DNA from: Bryobacterales bacterium
Lineage (GTDB): Bacteria > Acidobacteriota > Terriglobia > Bryobacterales > Bryobacteraceae
Reading direction: 5' to 3'
NCBI GenBank assembly: GCA_003170295.1
Contig: PNAJ01000144.1
Span: forward strand, 70,287 to 116,401
DNA: 46,115 nt
The translations under genes and the position numbers were made by a program. Of this stretch, positions 29,521-39,136 are shown piece after piece. Below the pieces are notes generated by a model. The model had not been told where the DNA came from. It did not search any database and saw only the letters and a program-made list of their open reading frames with translations. Position 1 is the stretch's first letter. Each line of letters starts with the position of its first letter.

Positions 29521-30297
29521 TTACTTTGTCTTCGTCGCCACCAGCACCGGCTCCGGGTCGTGAACCGTCAGCGTCGAATCTTTGAATTGGATTCGCACCG
29601 CGCTTGCTCCCGCTGGATGGAAGGTGTGATCGCCCAGATGGACCAGCCCGCGCGGAGTCGCGCCCGTCCGCGTAAACAGGAGTTGACTCTTGTTGGCTTT
29701 GATCTCGATCTGCTCCGTTGGACCGCTCCCGAACGAGTAAACACCAGCCAACGCGTTCAACTCCTCTTCCGAGATTGGAGCCGGCACCGGCAACCCCGCA
29801 TCGCCCAACGACTCTAGGTATTGATAAACCTCTTTTGCCGCCGGCCCTCCATTCTTCGCGTGAGCCAGCAGGCTAATACTATGTGGACCCGCGCATCGCT
29901 GAACCCCAGGATGAGCTGCGATGAGCCCCTTCACTATCTCCAGTTGACCCAGCATCGCCGCTGTGAACAGCGTTGACCGAGCCCCCTTGCCAATTAAATA
30001 TTCCGCGATCTCCCGGTTCCCGACGTGCGACGCCGCGTCGATCGCCGCTTCCCAGTCGCCGAAGCCCCAATCCCAAGACGCTTTCGCCAATGCCGGATGC
30101 GCCTCCACCAACTCCCGAACGCGTTTCATGTTTCCATGAGAAACGCCCACCATTTCCCTCACCATTTCTGCCGGTTGCATGGGAAACGTATCCGTTGCGC
30201 CCGCCTTTGCGGGAGGAGGCGCGGCGATCCCTCGCGCCAACGGAAGTCCCAAACCAGCGGCACCAAGCAATGTACGTCGTGAAAGTGAAATTGTCAT
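29521..30297 (-). CDS. Tat-exported ankyrin-repeat protein
   Basis: The 258-aa product begins SRRTLLGAAGLGLPLARGIAAPP, a twin-arginine-like leader. Residues 45-150 contain ankyrin-type helices: NMKRVRELVEAHPALAKASWDWGFGDWEAAIDAASHVGNREIAEYLIGKGA and TLFTAAMLGQLEIVKGLIAAHPGVQ. The C-terminal 85 residues are beta-rich (ALAGVYSFGSGPTEQIEIKANKSQLLFTRTGATPRGLVHLGDHTFHPAG). Probably periplasmic; role unknown. Divergent from the ADOP permease; interval 30298-30543 holds nothing recognisable beyond promoters. Confidence 0.85.
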   Translation of the reverse strand: MTISLSRRTLLGAAGLGLPLARGIAAPPPAKAGATDTFPMQPAEMVREMVGVSHGNMKRVRELVEAHPALAKASWDWGFGDWEAAIDAASHVGNREIAEYLIGKGARSTLFTAAMLGQLEIVKGLIAAHPGVQRCAGPHSISLLAHAKNGGPAAKEVYQYLESLGDAGLPVPAPISEEELNALAGVYSFGSGPTEQIEIKANKSQLLFTRTGATPRGLVHLGDHTFHPAGASAVRIQFKDSTLTVHDPEPVLVATKTK

Positions 30298-30543
30298 GCA
30301 GCGATCATACCTGCGTCCGCGCGAAATTCTGCATGAAAAAGATGTGAGCCCGCAACCTGAATCGCTTCAGCTTCTTTCGCCCGCCGGTAAGGCGCTCAGT
30401 TTGCGGTGAAAGCTCAAAATGGAATTTAGCGGAGGCAAACTTTCACACGGGGTTCCAAGAAATACTCGAAAATATATACCGCTACCGCTTCGGCGCAACC
30501 TTTCCTGTAACCCTTCACCTGTCCGCCGGTATTAACGAAAAGC

Positions 30544-33111
30544 ATGCAGCAGATTCAAGCCTTGATCGGCAATGTGCGCTATGCACTTCGGCGGCTCCGG
30601 ATGTCGCCCGTGTTTACAACGGCGGCAGTGCTCACTCTGGCGCTCGGGATCGGCGGAACGACGGCGATCTTTACCCTGGTTGATGCCGTGATGCTCCGCT
30701 CTTTACCCGTATCCGACCCGGGCCGGCTCTACAGAGTCGGAGACGGCGACGACTGCTGCGTCGAGGGCGGTCCTCAAGACCGCTGGGGAATGTTTTCCTT
30801 TCCTCTGTTTCAGCGCCTGCGCGCCGAAGCGCCCGAGTTCGAAGAGCTGGCCGCCTTTCAGGCAGGCGGCGGACGATTGAGCGTGCGGCGCGCCAGAGTC
30901 GAACAAGTTGCCAGGCCGCTGCGCGCGGAATACGTCACGGGAAACTACTTTTCCACTTTCGGCGTGCGCTCGTTTGGGGGAAGGCTATTCTCCGCGCAGG
31001 ACGATAATCCGGGCGCAGCGGCCGTCGTGGTGATCAGCTACCATGCCTGGGAGACGAACTACGGTTCGGACCCGTCGGTCGTTGGCTCCTCCTTCTTCAT
31101 TGAAGCTCAACCATTCACGGTGATCGGAATCGCTCCTCCGGGATTTTTCGGCGATACGCTGCGGAGCGATCCTCCGGACGTGTGGATTCCCCTTCAGCAG
31201 GAACCCACGATCAATGCCGCTGAGTCTTTGCTGCGGCAATCGCCATCGGCGTGGCTGCGAGTCATCGGGCGCTTGCGCCCTGGGGCTTCGACCTCAGGAA
31301 TCGCTCCGCGGCTCACCGGCGTTCTCAGGCAATGGCTACAAAACGACTCCGGATATCCCTCCAACTGGATGCCGGATTTGATCCGGGATCTTCCGAAGCA
31401 AGTCATCACCATCGTTCCCGCCGGAGCCGGAGTTGCGGAGATGAAAGAATCGTACGGGCGCAGCCTTCAAATTCTCTTCGCGGTTTGCGGATTGGTGTTG
31501 CTGATCGCCTGCGCGAACGTCGCCAACCTGTTGCTCGCCCGGTCCGTGTCGCAGCGCGGCCAAACCGCCATTCGCATGGCGATCGGAGCCAGCCGCGGCC
31601 AAATCGTGATGCAGGCGCTGACGGAAAGCATCGTCCTGGCGATCGGAGGAAGCATCGCCGGATTGCTGGTGGCAAGCGCCGCCGCGCGATTGTTGCTGAC
31701 GCTGGCCTTCCGGAACGCACATTTTCTTCCGATTAATGTTGCGCCATCGCCTCTCGTCCTCGGCTTTGCACTGGGACTGGCGTTGATCACGGGGATGGTT
31801 TTCGGAGCGGCCCCGGCTTGGCTCGCCACCCGCACCGATGCCGCCGATGCACTGCGCGGATCCGGGCGCAGCACGGGTAGTCGCTCCTCTATGGCAACAA
31901 GAAGTCTGCTGGTTCTTCAGGCGGCGTTGTCGGTGGTGCTGGTGGCTGGCGCGACCATGCTGGGCCGCAGCCTGAACAATCTGGAGCATCAGGATTTCGG
32001 CTATCGCACGGATGGGCGCACGATGATATCGATTCGGATGCCGCGCTCCCACTACACGCCCCCGAGACTGACCGCGCTCTACCGCGACATCGAGCAGAGG
32101 CTCAAGGCATTGCCTGGAGTCGAGGGCGGGGGACTCGCGTTGTACAACCCTCTTACCGATAACTGGGGCGAAATGATCTTCGTCGCAGGCCATCCTCGGG
32201 CCACGATGAACGGGGAGTCCGATTCGTCGTGGGATCGCGTCAGCGCCGGCTATATGCAGAGTCTTGGAATGACGATGCAGCGTGGACGAGCCTTTACCGA
32301 AGCGGACAACGAAACGACGGCGCCCGTCGCGATTGTCAATCAGGCTTTCGTGAAGCGCTTTTTTAAGGATAGTGAAGATCCTATCGATCAGCACTTCGGG
32401 TTGGATTTGCCGGATTATGCCTCTACGTTCCGGATTATTGGGGTAGTTCGCGATGCGAAGTTTGCCGGATATGCCCTGAATCGTCCTGCCCGTCCCATGT
32501 TTTTCGCGCCCCTGGCGCAGAATATCGAGTATAAAGATGACCTGATGCGTCGTCTGGAACTGAGCAGTCATTTCATCCAAGGAATGATGCTCAAGACTGC
32601 CCTTTCGCCTGGTGCGCTGGAGCCGGTGCTGAAAAAAATGCTCGCGGAAGTGGACCCGAATTTGACGATCATCAATGTCCGGGCACTCCAGGAACAGGTC
32701 TCCTTGTCTTTCGCTCGGGAGCGAGCCGTTGCCAGCCTCGCCGGCCTGTTTGGGATTGTCGCACTACTCCTCGCCGCCGTCGGACTCTACGGCGTAACGG
32801 CTTATTCGGTCGCTCAGCGCACCAACGAGATCGGACTACGGATGGCGCTCGGCGCCAGCCGGACGAACGTGGTCCGCCTGGTCTTGCGTGGGGCGTCATT
32901 TAGAGTTCTTCTGGGGCTAGGGTTCGGAATACCATTGGCGATCGGAGCCGGACGCTTGATCTCCGCCCAGCTTTACGGCGTTTCGAGTTGGGACCCAGTT
33001 GCCTTGGCGGTGGCTACGGCTACGCTCGCGATGTCCGCATTCTTCGCGGCAGTCATTCCAGCCCGCCGCGCGGCATCAATTTCACCGATGGACGCGCTTA
33101 GGAATGAATAG
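30544..33111 (+). CDS. ADOP-type ABC transporter permease (MacB/FtsX-like)
   Basis: The 855-aa product is an Acidobacterial duplicated orphan permease. Short N-terminal helix (NVRYALRRLRMSPVFTTAAVLTLALGIGGTTAIFTLVDAVMLRSLP) with TM1, periplasmic MacB-core domain (about 50-270), FtsX domain with GRSLQILFAVCGLVLLIACANVANLLLARS and RMAIGASRGQIVMQALTES (about 300-440), second periplasmic core (about 490-710), and second FtsX domain ending GLRMALGASRTNVVRLVLRGA and PARRAASISPMDALRNE. No ATPase is adjacent, as usual for this family. ATG 30544 follows CCGCCGG only weakly; the N-terminus is family-like. Substrate unknown. Confidence 0.94.
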   Translation: MQQIQALIGNVRYALRRLRMSPVFTTAAVLTLALGIGGTTAIFTLVDAVMLRSLPVSDPGRLYRVGDGDDCCVEGGPQDRWGMFSFPLFQRLRAEAPEFEELAAFQAGGGRLSVRRARVEQVARPLRAEYVTGNYFSTFGVRSFGGRLFSAQDDNPGAAAVVVISYHAWETNYGSDPSVVGSSFFIEAQPFTVIGIAPPGFFGDTLRSDPPDVWIPLQQEPTINAAESLLRQSPSAWLRVIGRLRPGASTSGIAPRLTGVLRQWLQNDSGYPSNWMPDLIRDLPKQVITIVPAGAGVAEMKESYGRSLQILFAVCGLVLLIACANVANLLLARSVSQRGQTAIRMAIGASRGQIVMQALTESIVLAIGGSIAGLLVASAAARLLLTLAFRNAHFLPINVAPSPLVLGFALGLALITGMVFGAAPAWLATRTDAADALRGSGRSTGSRSSMATRSLLVLQAALSVVLVAGATMLGRSLNNLEHQDFGYRTDGRTMISIRMPRSHYTPPRLTALYRDIEQRLKALPGVEGGGLALYNPLTDNWGEMIFVAGHPRATMNGESDSSWDRVSAGYMQSLGMTMQRGRAFTEADNETTAPVAIVNQAFVKRFFKDSEDPIDQHFGLDLPDYASTFRIIGVVRDAKFAGYALNRPARPMFFAPLAQNIEYKDDLMRRLELSSHFIQGMMLKTALSPGALEPVLKKMLAEVDPNLTIINVRALQEQVSLSFARERAVASLAGLFGIVALLLAAVGLYGVTAYSVAQRTNEIGLRMALGASRTNVVRLVLRGASFRVLLGLGFGIPLAIGAGRLISAQLYGVSSWDPVALAVATATLAMSAFFAAVIPARRAASISPMDALRNE

Positions 33112-33614
33112 GTTCAACAGCGAGTTTGTGCCGCGTACGCGCCGCAAAACGCGTCAGCCAGGCCAGTCTCGACACGGAACCGCCATGCGTAAGCATGCGG
33201 ACAGATGCGATAATCCGCGCTAACAGAATCGCTGGGACAGCTTGCTAGATGCGGCGGCTGTAAGGTTTGTCCTCGGTTGGGGTCGCCAGAAAGCACCTGA
33301 GATTGCCCCCGGCGATGAGGACGAATTGCCATCAGTTGCGGTGCCCTTCATGCAGAACCTCGCGCGTGATGCGTTCGCCAATGCCAAGCCTGCATTTGCG
33401 GTCCGCCTCCAGGCGGCTGAGAGTTTCGACTCCGACTTCCACCGCATCATCGGGGCGGTGGATGGGGCCGGCTTGAATGCCTGGTTGACTGCCGAGTTGC
33501 CCCAACGGAGTGAAACACGAACCAAGTGGTCCTCGATACGAACTGAAGCGGCCTTTCCGGCGCTAATCCGTTCTACAATTGGGATGGAGTCCGAAAATCC
33601 TCAGGGGAGGGTAT
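33112..33614. other. Interval without a confident gene
   Basis: An ORF at 33242 (+) and one at 33220-33525 (-) cross the interval but neither has a ribosome site, recognisable motif or family, and the first runs into the next gene in another frame. GGGGAGGG just before 33615 is the ribosome site of the next gene. Confidence 0.5.
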
Positions 33615-34400
33615 ATGAGCCTCAGAGCGAATCTCACGCTCCTGCTCGTCTGTGCCGCGATGCCGGCACAGGTGACGGAGAAAACACTCAACAATACAGA
33701 CGTCGCGAACATGATAAAGGCAGGCCTGCCGGAAGGAACCGTGGTTCTCGCCATCCAGCGTGCCATCGCGCGCGGGAACACCGAGTTCGATGCCTCGACG
33801 CAAGGGCTGGTCGAACTAAAAAACATGGGTGCAACCGAGCCGATTCTCAACTTCATTCTCACAGCTCCGACCATTCAACGCTATAAGCCCAGCACGACCG
33901 TGCCGGGTCTGCCGGTGTCGCACGGTCTTTATTTCCAGTCCACAGCCGGCTGGAGCGCTCTGGATTCGGTAGCCCTTTTCCCCGATGTCGAGGCCCACTG
34001 GAAGGCCAACTGGAAGGCGCTCGGGAGCTGGGATCGCGCGCGCGAGAACCGCCGCTATGTTGTGCCCGGGCGTCAGGCCCGCGCACACGTGGCTGGGCCG
34101 CGACCCGCCCTCTACCTCCGCAGCCAGCGTCCTGAGCACGGATGGTTGGTGGTGCGTCTGACGCCGCGGACCGATTACCGCGAGCTGATTGCCACCATCC
34201 GGGATGTGTTCGCGAGAGAACCCCGGATGACGTTCGCTTCGGGCGCGCCCGTGGGGTTGGACCCCGCCACCACGGCCGACGATGTGGTCACGCTGCGGCC
34301 TACAGCCGACCTTACGCCGGGGGAGTACCTCGTCATCAAATTCGTGCCGGGTCAGCCCTGGCTCATCGAGGGCTATGAATTTGAGGTAGGGGCAACGTAG
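33615..34400 (+). CDS. Exported hypothetical protein
   Basis: The 261-aa product starts at ATG 33615 (ribosome site GGGGAGGG): SLRANLTLLLVCAAMPAQV signal peptide, then LNNTDVANMIKAGLPEGTVVLAIQRAIARGNTEFDASTQGLVELKNMGATEPILNFIL, a helical block common to Acidobacteria secreted proteins, followed by a beta-rich C-terminal half (PVSHGLYFQSTAGWSALDSVALFPDVEAHWKANWKALGS ... RTDYRELIATI ... LTPGEYLVIKFVPGQPWLIEGYEF). Function unknown. Confidence 0.8.
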   Translation: MSLRANLTLLLVCAAMPAQVTEKTLNNTDVANMIKAGLPEGTVVLAIQRAIARGNTEFDASTQGLVELKNMGATEPILNFILTAPTIQRYKPSTTVPGLPVSHGLYFQSTAGWSALDSVALFPDVEAHWKANWKALGSWDRARENRRYVVPGRQARAHVAGPRPALYLRSQRPEHGWLVVRLTPRTDYRELIATIRDVFAREPRMTFASGAPVGLDPATTADDVVTLRPTADLTPGEYLVIKFVPGQPWLIEGYEFEVGAT

Positions 34401-34561
34401 AACCGGGCGCGAAACCCTGGGCAGTCAACCGAAGGTGCGGCCTTTGGCCGAGAGTCTGAGAGCCGCTTCTTGATCCGCTAAACTTGTGTCCTGTTACGCT
34501 CCGTGCAGGCAACCGCCTCTTGTACGACAGTGGCGAAGGCAAGGATGGGGGATGATAAACG

Positions 34562-36295
34562 ATGATGAATCGTCGAAGCAGCCGTAGAGGATTCATGAAC
34601 CTGAGCAGCGCCGGTATTGCCGCTCTTGTCGGCGGAGCATGGCCAGGCGCCGCGGCAGCTCCAGGCGCCGCGGCACCTGAGGATGGGCATGACGCAGATC
34701 TTGTGGTCTTCAACGCCAAGGTATACACGGTCGATTCCCGTGCGCCGAAGGTGGAGGCTTTCGCCGTCCGCGGCGGCCGGTTCGCCGCCGTACGGAGTAC
34801 CGCCGGGATGAAGTCGCTCCTCGGCAAGGGAACCCCAGCGCTCGACGCCAAACAGATGACCATCGTGCCCGGGTTTATCGACTGCCACAATCATGCGCCC
34901 GGCAATGTATTGCTCTACGAGGTCCTCGTCGGCAATCCCTATGTCGTCGAGTTTGTGACGATCGTGAGTATCGTCGACAAACTCCGCGTGAAAGCCGCTC
35001 AGACACCGCCGGGCGCCTGGGTCGAAGGCTATTTTTTCGATGACACTAAAGTGAAGGACAATCGCCTGCTCAACGTTCACGACTTGGACCAGGTTTCGAA
35101 AGACCACCCGGTGGTAGTGCATCATCGCGGCGGCCACACATCGTTTTACAACAGCAAGGCGCTCGAGATGGCGGACATCAACAAGAACACTCCGAACCCG
35201 CCCGGTGGAACTTACGATCGCGACGCGAACGGCGACCTCAACGGACGGGTAACCGACCGGGCGCGGTCCCCGTTCAACAAGGCCGGTAAGCGGACGACCT
35301 ATACCGCGGAACAGACGCTGCAGCGCGACCGCGAAGGGCTGGCATACATCTCCAAACAGTTTGTCCGCTACGGGGTGACCAGCGTACATCATGAGGACGG
35401 CGATCTATTCGCCCTCCAGCAAGTACGGGCGCGCGGAGACCTGTTGCACCGGGTGAGTTACGAAGCCAGCGGCAGAGTGCTGGAGGCGATGATCGCCGCC
35501 GGCATCGAGACCGGCTTCGGCGACGAATGGATTCGCTTCGGAGCCACCTCTGAGCACATGGCCGACGGGTCGTTCTCAGAGCGCACGATGGCGCTGAGCA
35601 CTCCGTATCCCGGGGTCACGCCGCCATACAAAGGCAATGTCATGGAGACGCAGGACAACCTCAACGCCTGGATTGAGCGCGTGCATCGGGCCGGAATCCA
35701 GGTCAACTGCCACGCCAACGGGGATGTGGCGATCGATATGGTGCTGGCGGCGGTGGAGCGGGCTCAGAAGCTGTTCCCGCGAGTGGACGCGCGTCCCAAG
35801 ATCACCCATTGCACGTTGGTTAACGACGATCTGGTGCGGCGGATCAAGGCGGCTGGCGCCGTTCCCGCTGCCTTCACATCGTATGCGTATTACAACTCCG
35901 ACAAGTTCGAATATTACGGCGAAGCGATGATGAAGCACTGCATGGCCTATCGCTCCTTCCTCGACGCCGGGATCATGGCGGCGGCTGGTTCCGACTTCAG
36001 TCCGGGACCGTTCGACCCGCGGATGGCCATTCAGGGAATGGTCACGCGGACCGGGTGGAATGGAAAGACGTGGGGAGCCAACCAGCGAATCAGCGTGGAA
36101 GAGGCCCTGCGCGTCAACACCATCAACGGCGCCTACAACTCGCACGAGGAAGCGCTCAAAGGATCCATTACACCGGGCAAACTGGCGGACTTCGTCATCC
36201 TGTCAGACGATCTCTTCACAGTGGACCAAGAGAAAATCAAGGATCTTCAAATCGTCCGCACGGTTGTAGGAGGCAAGACCGTCTACGCCGCGTAA
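34562..36295 (+). CDS. Secreted YtcJ-like amidohydrolase
   Basis: The 577-aa product has a Tat leader (NRRSSRRGFMNLSSAGIAALVGGAW). The amidohydrolase_3 domain starts DLVVFNAKVYTVD and shows VPGFIDCHNHAPGN with the HxH metal motif, VVVHHRGGHTSFYNSKAL, YGVTSVHHEDG, CHANGDVAIDMVL, KITHCTLV and AAGSDFSPGPFDP with the metal Asp, ending GSITPGKLADFVILSDDLF. Related proteins include YtcJ and N-substituted formamide deformylase types; the substrate cannot be told. It ends 28 bp before a strong terminator. Confidence 0.9.
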   Translation: MMNRRSSRRGFMNLSSAGIAALVGGAWPGAAAAPGAAAPEDGHDADLVVFNAKVYTVDSRAPKVEAFAVRGGRFAAVRSTAGMKSLLGKGTPALDAKQMTIVPGFIDCHNHAPGNVLLYEVLVGNPYVVEFVTIVSIVDKLRVKAAQTPPGAWVEGYFFDDTKVKDNRLLNVHDLDQVSKDHPVVVHHRGGHTSFYNSKALEMADINKNTPNPPGGTYDRDANGDLNGRVTDRARSPFNKAGKRTTYTAEQTLQRDREGLAYISKQFVRYGVTSVHHEDGDLFALQQVRARGDLLHRVSYEASGRVLEAMIAAGIETGFGDEWIRFGATSEHMADGSFSERTMALSTPYPGVTPPYKGNVMETQDNLNAWIERVHRAGIQVNCHANGDVAIDMVLAAVERAQKLFPRVDARPKITHCTLVNDDLVRRIKAAGAVPAAFTSYAYYNSDKFEYYGEAMMKHCMAYRSFLDAGIMAAAGSDFSPGPFDPRMAIQGMVTRTGWNGKTWGANQRISVEEALRVNTINGAYNSHEEALKGSITPGKLADFVILSDDLFTVDQEKIKDLQIVRTVVGGKTVYAA

Positions 36296-36323
36296 TTGCT
36301 GAGAAACTCATTTCCTCCTCCGG

Positions 36324-36351
36324 GTGGGGCGGACCAGGGAGTCCGCCCCAC
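36324..36351 (+). terminator. Strong hairpin terminator after the amidohydrolase
   Basis: GTGGGGCGGAC-CAGGGA-GTCCGCCCCAC, an 11-bp perfect stem, followed by TTATTTTCC. It lies 28 bp after the stop of the preceding gene. Confidence 0.8.
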
Positions 36352-36470
36352 TTATTTTCCGAACGTCACTTAATAAGAGTTTTTCGCCAGCCTCTAGCAA
36401 CCTGCGGACCGATTGGCAATCGGTTCCATCCGGGCTATGTAGAGCCTCGACCAGCGGGAGCACCACCGGG

Positions 36471-36672
36471 ACCATCGGCATCCCCTCACCGAACCCCGAC
36501 CGTCAGGAAGGGGGACACGCGCGTTGAGCGCAAGTAACACCCTGCACCACAAGCGCAAATAAAATCACCGGACCATCGGCATCCCCCCACCGAACCCCGA
36601 CCGTCAGGAAGGGGAACACGCGCGTTGAGCGCAGGTAACACCCTGCACCACAAGCGCAAATAAAATCACCGG
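36471..36672 (+). repeat. Tandem 101-bp direct repeat, two copies
   Basis: Copies 36471-36571 and 36572-36672 differ at only a few positions. Each contains GACCGTCAGGAAGGGG (36498-36513 and 36599-36614), GCGTTGAGCGCA, and ends AAATAAAATCACCGG. No ORF spans them. The first motif reappears with small changes at the left edge of the window (2-17). Probably a dispersed, locally duplicated repeat. It lies between the terminator and the VWA gene promoter. Confidence 0.88.
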
Positions 36673-36710
36673 GAACTTGATAAACTTTCAACGGAGCAGG
36701 AGTCAGAATC

Positions 36711-37691
36711 GTGCAACTTCGTTGCGCTCGAGTTATCTTCGTTTGCGCGGCAATCCTTGCCTCTGCGGGCGAAGGGCCAACCACCAGGGCCGCGGAGCAG
36801 ACCCAGCCTGGTTTGCACGCAGGTGTGCAGCCCGCCGACCAGCCAAGCGCGCGCTTCACTCTCGATACCACGCTGGTTCTGATTCCCGTGACCGTCACTG
36901 ACTCCATGAACCGCTTCGTGCTCGGTCTTCATAAAGGGGACTTTCGTCTCTCTGAAGATGGGTCCGAACAGACCATCGCGAATTTCTCGGGCGAGGACGC
37001 TCCGTTATCGGTTGGCGTAGCTTTTGACTCGAGCGGCAGCATGACCGACAAACTCCGGACCTCGCGCCGGGCCGCCATTCAGTTCCTCAGAACGATGAAC
37101 CAACAAGATGAGGCGTTTCTCATCGAGTTCGGCGATCAAGCGTCGTTGACCGTCGGGTTCACCAGTCAGCTCGATGAGATTCAGAAAAAGCTGGCGTCTA
37201 TCTCGCCTGGTGGCCTCACGGCAATGTTCGATGGCACGCAGTTGGCGCTCCATGAGATGCGAAAGGCGAAGAATCCTCGTAAAGCGATTGTGATTATTTC
37301 AGATGGCGGCGATAATAACAGCCGGTATTCCGCCCGCGAAATCGAGTCCCTGGTGCGCGAAGCCGACGTGCAAATCTACGCCATGGGCGTGTTTCAGCCC
37401 TCCATTTTTCGGGGCTTGAGCCAGGAGGAAGTCAACGGACCGCGTTTGCTGTCCCAGCTCGCTGAACAAACCGGAGGCCGCGCCTTCACCGCTTCGGACG
37501 CGAACGATCTGCCGAGCGTAGCGGCAAGGATCGCCATCGAGTTGCGGAACCAATATGTTCTGGCCTATCGCTCCAACAATCGAAATCACGATGGCAAGTA
37601 CCGCAAGGTGGAAGTGAAAATTACGGCGCCGCCGGGAGTCGACAACCTCAAATTGCACTGGAGGCTCGGCTACTACGCTCCCTCACAATAG
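36711..37691 (+). CDS. VWFA-related acidobacterial domain protein
   Basis: The 326-aa exported protein (signal RCARVIFVCAAILASAG) has the TIGR03436-type plan: FTLDTTLVLIPVTVTDSMNRFVLGLHKGDFRLSEDGSEQTIANF, then a VWA domain with the MIDAS sequence DSSGSMTDK (DxSxS), GGLTAMFDG and AIVIISDGGDNNS, and a C-terminal RNQYVLAYRSNNRNHDGKYRKVEVKI with LGYYAPS. GTG 36711 has AGGAG about 8 bp upstream. Function of the family is unknown; extracytoplasmic protein binding is likely. Confidence 0.9.
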   Translation: MQLRCARVIFVCAAILASAGEGPTTRAAEQTQPGLHAGVQPADQPSARFTLDTTLVLIPVTVTDSMNRFVLGLHKGDFRLSEDGSEQTIANFSGEDAPLSVGVAFDSSGSMTDKLRTSRRAAIQFLRTMNQQDEAFLIEFGDQASLTVGFTSQLDEIQKKLASISPGGLTAMFDGTQLALHEMRKAKNPRKAIVIISDGGDNNSRYSAREIESLVREADVQIYAMGVFQPSIFRGLSQEEVNGPRLLSQLAEQTGGRAFTASDANDLPSVAARIAIELRNQYVLAYRSNNRNHDGKYRKVEVKITAPPGVDNLKLHWRLGYYAPSQ

Positions 37692-37697
37692 CGATCC

Positions 37698-38735
37698 TCA
37701 ACGCCGAATCGCGTGCGGCGCCGTCGCATGAGGAACAGTGATGGTCGGAGTTCGCCGCGGAGGCGGGTAAGAGGGTCTCGGGGAAGGCGGCCGCCCAATT
37801 ACGCCACTCCCCGTGGAACTCCCGATCGGTCGCGGATAGATCGGTCCCGAAAAGATCGGTCCAGAATTGATGGGTCGCGGAAAGAGGAGCGGTCCGGCCG
37901 GCAACCGCTGATACAAAAGACCGTAAGGGTAGCCGGAAAGATACGGATTAAGAGACGAAGATTGATAAGGACTCCAGAAACTGAGTCCGTAGGGATACGT
38001 AATACCGAGGGATGCAATTCCAGTCTGCGGAAAATAGCTGAAGCTCCCGAGCGCAGCGCCAGAGGTATCGATCTGATCGGGATCATCGGTGATTCCCTCG
38101 GCTATGCTGTTGTCCTCGGAGACAACCGAGCTCCGGTTCATAGCCCAGATGTTGAATGCATCCGCCGCAGGAATCGTAGCTTGCTCAGCGATAAGCACGG
38201 ATGCGAAGGTAAGCACCTCGCCCCGTCGAACGGTCACGATCCCGGAAGCGCCTTCCGTGGAGATCTCAGCAGTGCCGCTCAAAACCCTCAGTTGCGCCGG
38301 CGCGGAATCTATCCGGGCGACGCTGTCTTCCCGAACGCGCACCTGCCAGTCCTTGTAAACAAGACTGTCTCGCGGATTCGCTGCCTCATGACTCACCTCG
38401 ACAATAGCGGACCCTCGCAGCAACTCGATTCGAGTATCGGAAAGGCTGTTCGAGAGCATGCGGATGGCGCTGTTCTCATCCACACGGAGGAAGACACCAG
38501 GGGTGAGAAGCACCTCTGCGCGGCCAAGTTCAGTTCGCAGCACACTGCCTTCGCCGATCTCATGAAACCGCCCGAATCTCTGTTGCAGTTGCTCCTCCCC
38601 GATGAAGACATAGCCATCGAAGAAATAAAGGAGGCCGGAATGCGTGGATCTGACCGATTGACCCGAAGCGGCAGGCCACACTGCCAAGAGCAAGGCCAAC
38701 ATCGGAAGCGGCGCAATTGCACGTGGGTGACTCAT
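37698..38735 (-). CDS. FecR-like exported protein with Pro-rich tail
   Basis: The 345-aa product has a signal peptide (LPMLALLLAVWPAASGQ). Residues 60-185 are FecR-like: GEGSVLRTELGRAEVLLTPGVFLRVDENSAIRMLSNSLSDTRIELLRGSAIVEVSH ... VLSGTAEISTEGASGIVTVRRGEVLTF. The C-terminal 110 residues are low-complexity (LFPRPINSGPIFSGPIYPRPIGSS) and rich in Pro/Ser/Tyr. Probably periplasmic. The opposite-strand ORF over the same DNA is Arg-rich and rejected. Converges with the VWA gene, 6 bp apart. Confidence 0.85.
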   Translation of the reverse strand: MSHPRAIAPLPMLALLLAVWPAASGQSVRSTHSGLLYFFDGYVFIGEEQLQQRFGRFHEIGEGSVLRTELGRAEVLLTPGVFLRVDENSAIRMLSNSLSDTRIELLRGSAIVEVSHEAANPRDSLVYKDWQVRVREDSVARIDSAPAQLRVLSGTAEISTEGASGIVTVRRGEVLTFASVLIAEQATIPAADAFNIWAMNRSSVVSEDNSIAEGITDDPDQIDTSGAALGSFSYFPQTGIASLGITYPYGLSFWSPYQSSSLNPYLSGYPYGLLYQRLPAGPLLFPRPINSGPIFSGPIYPRPIGSSTGSGVIGRPPSPRPSYPPPRRTPTITVPHATAPHAIRR

Positions 38736-39136
38736 AAAATGCCCCTTTTCACACAGTATGCTCCCGTTTCATCGTCTCGTCAATCCGGCCGATAGCGGTT
38801 AAATCCATTCGTTCGCAGCGCCAACTTTCTCGCCGAATATCGAATGTCGGTGAGGATGCTAAACAAGGGCTACTCAGATTGCAACTGGAGAGCCAAGGCG
38901 CGCAGGGCGCCGTGTTGAGTTTCATGGAGCAGTTTTCTATCAAAGTTAATTACCGCCACTTGGGGTTTTGGAGTTGCGACATCGTGGTCTCGATCGTTGG
39001 CCTCAAGCAGAGGTTTCTAAAAGGCTTAGTTGCATAACTGAACTCTCTTCTCTGGTAGTTTTCGGAAATCCTGAAAGGGAAATTATTCCGCCAAACAACG
39101 GCTTCAGTTTAATCTAGGAGAAGCACGCACTTTCCG
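38736..39136. other. Intergenic region, promoters only
   Basis: About 400 bp between the divergent FecR-like and glycosyltransferase genes. Relatively AT-rich towards the right (38940-39110). No coding region or RNA recognised. AGGAG at 39115-39119 is somewhat distant from the glycosyltransferase start. Confidence 0.5.

Noticed and set aside
31336..32580. Minus-strand 414-aa ORF under the ADOP permease
   Set aside because: His/Arg/Gln-rich composition typical of an antisense shadow in GC-rich DNA.
33242..33886. Plus-strand 214-aa ORF
   Set aside because: Runs into the next gene in another frame, lacks a ribosome site and recognisable motifs; the gene starting at 33615 has both a signal peptide and ribosome site.
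36471..36672. CRISPR array
   Set aside because: Only two head-to-tail copies of a 101-bp unit without spacers and no cas genes.
37713..38795. Plus-strand 360-aa ORF
   Set aside because: Arg/Ser-rich shadow of the FecR-like gene, without a signal or family motifs; the minus strand has a clear signal peptide and domain.
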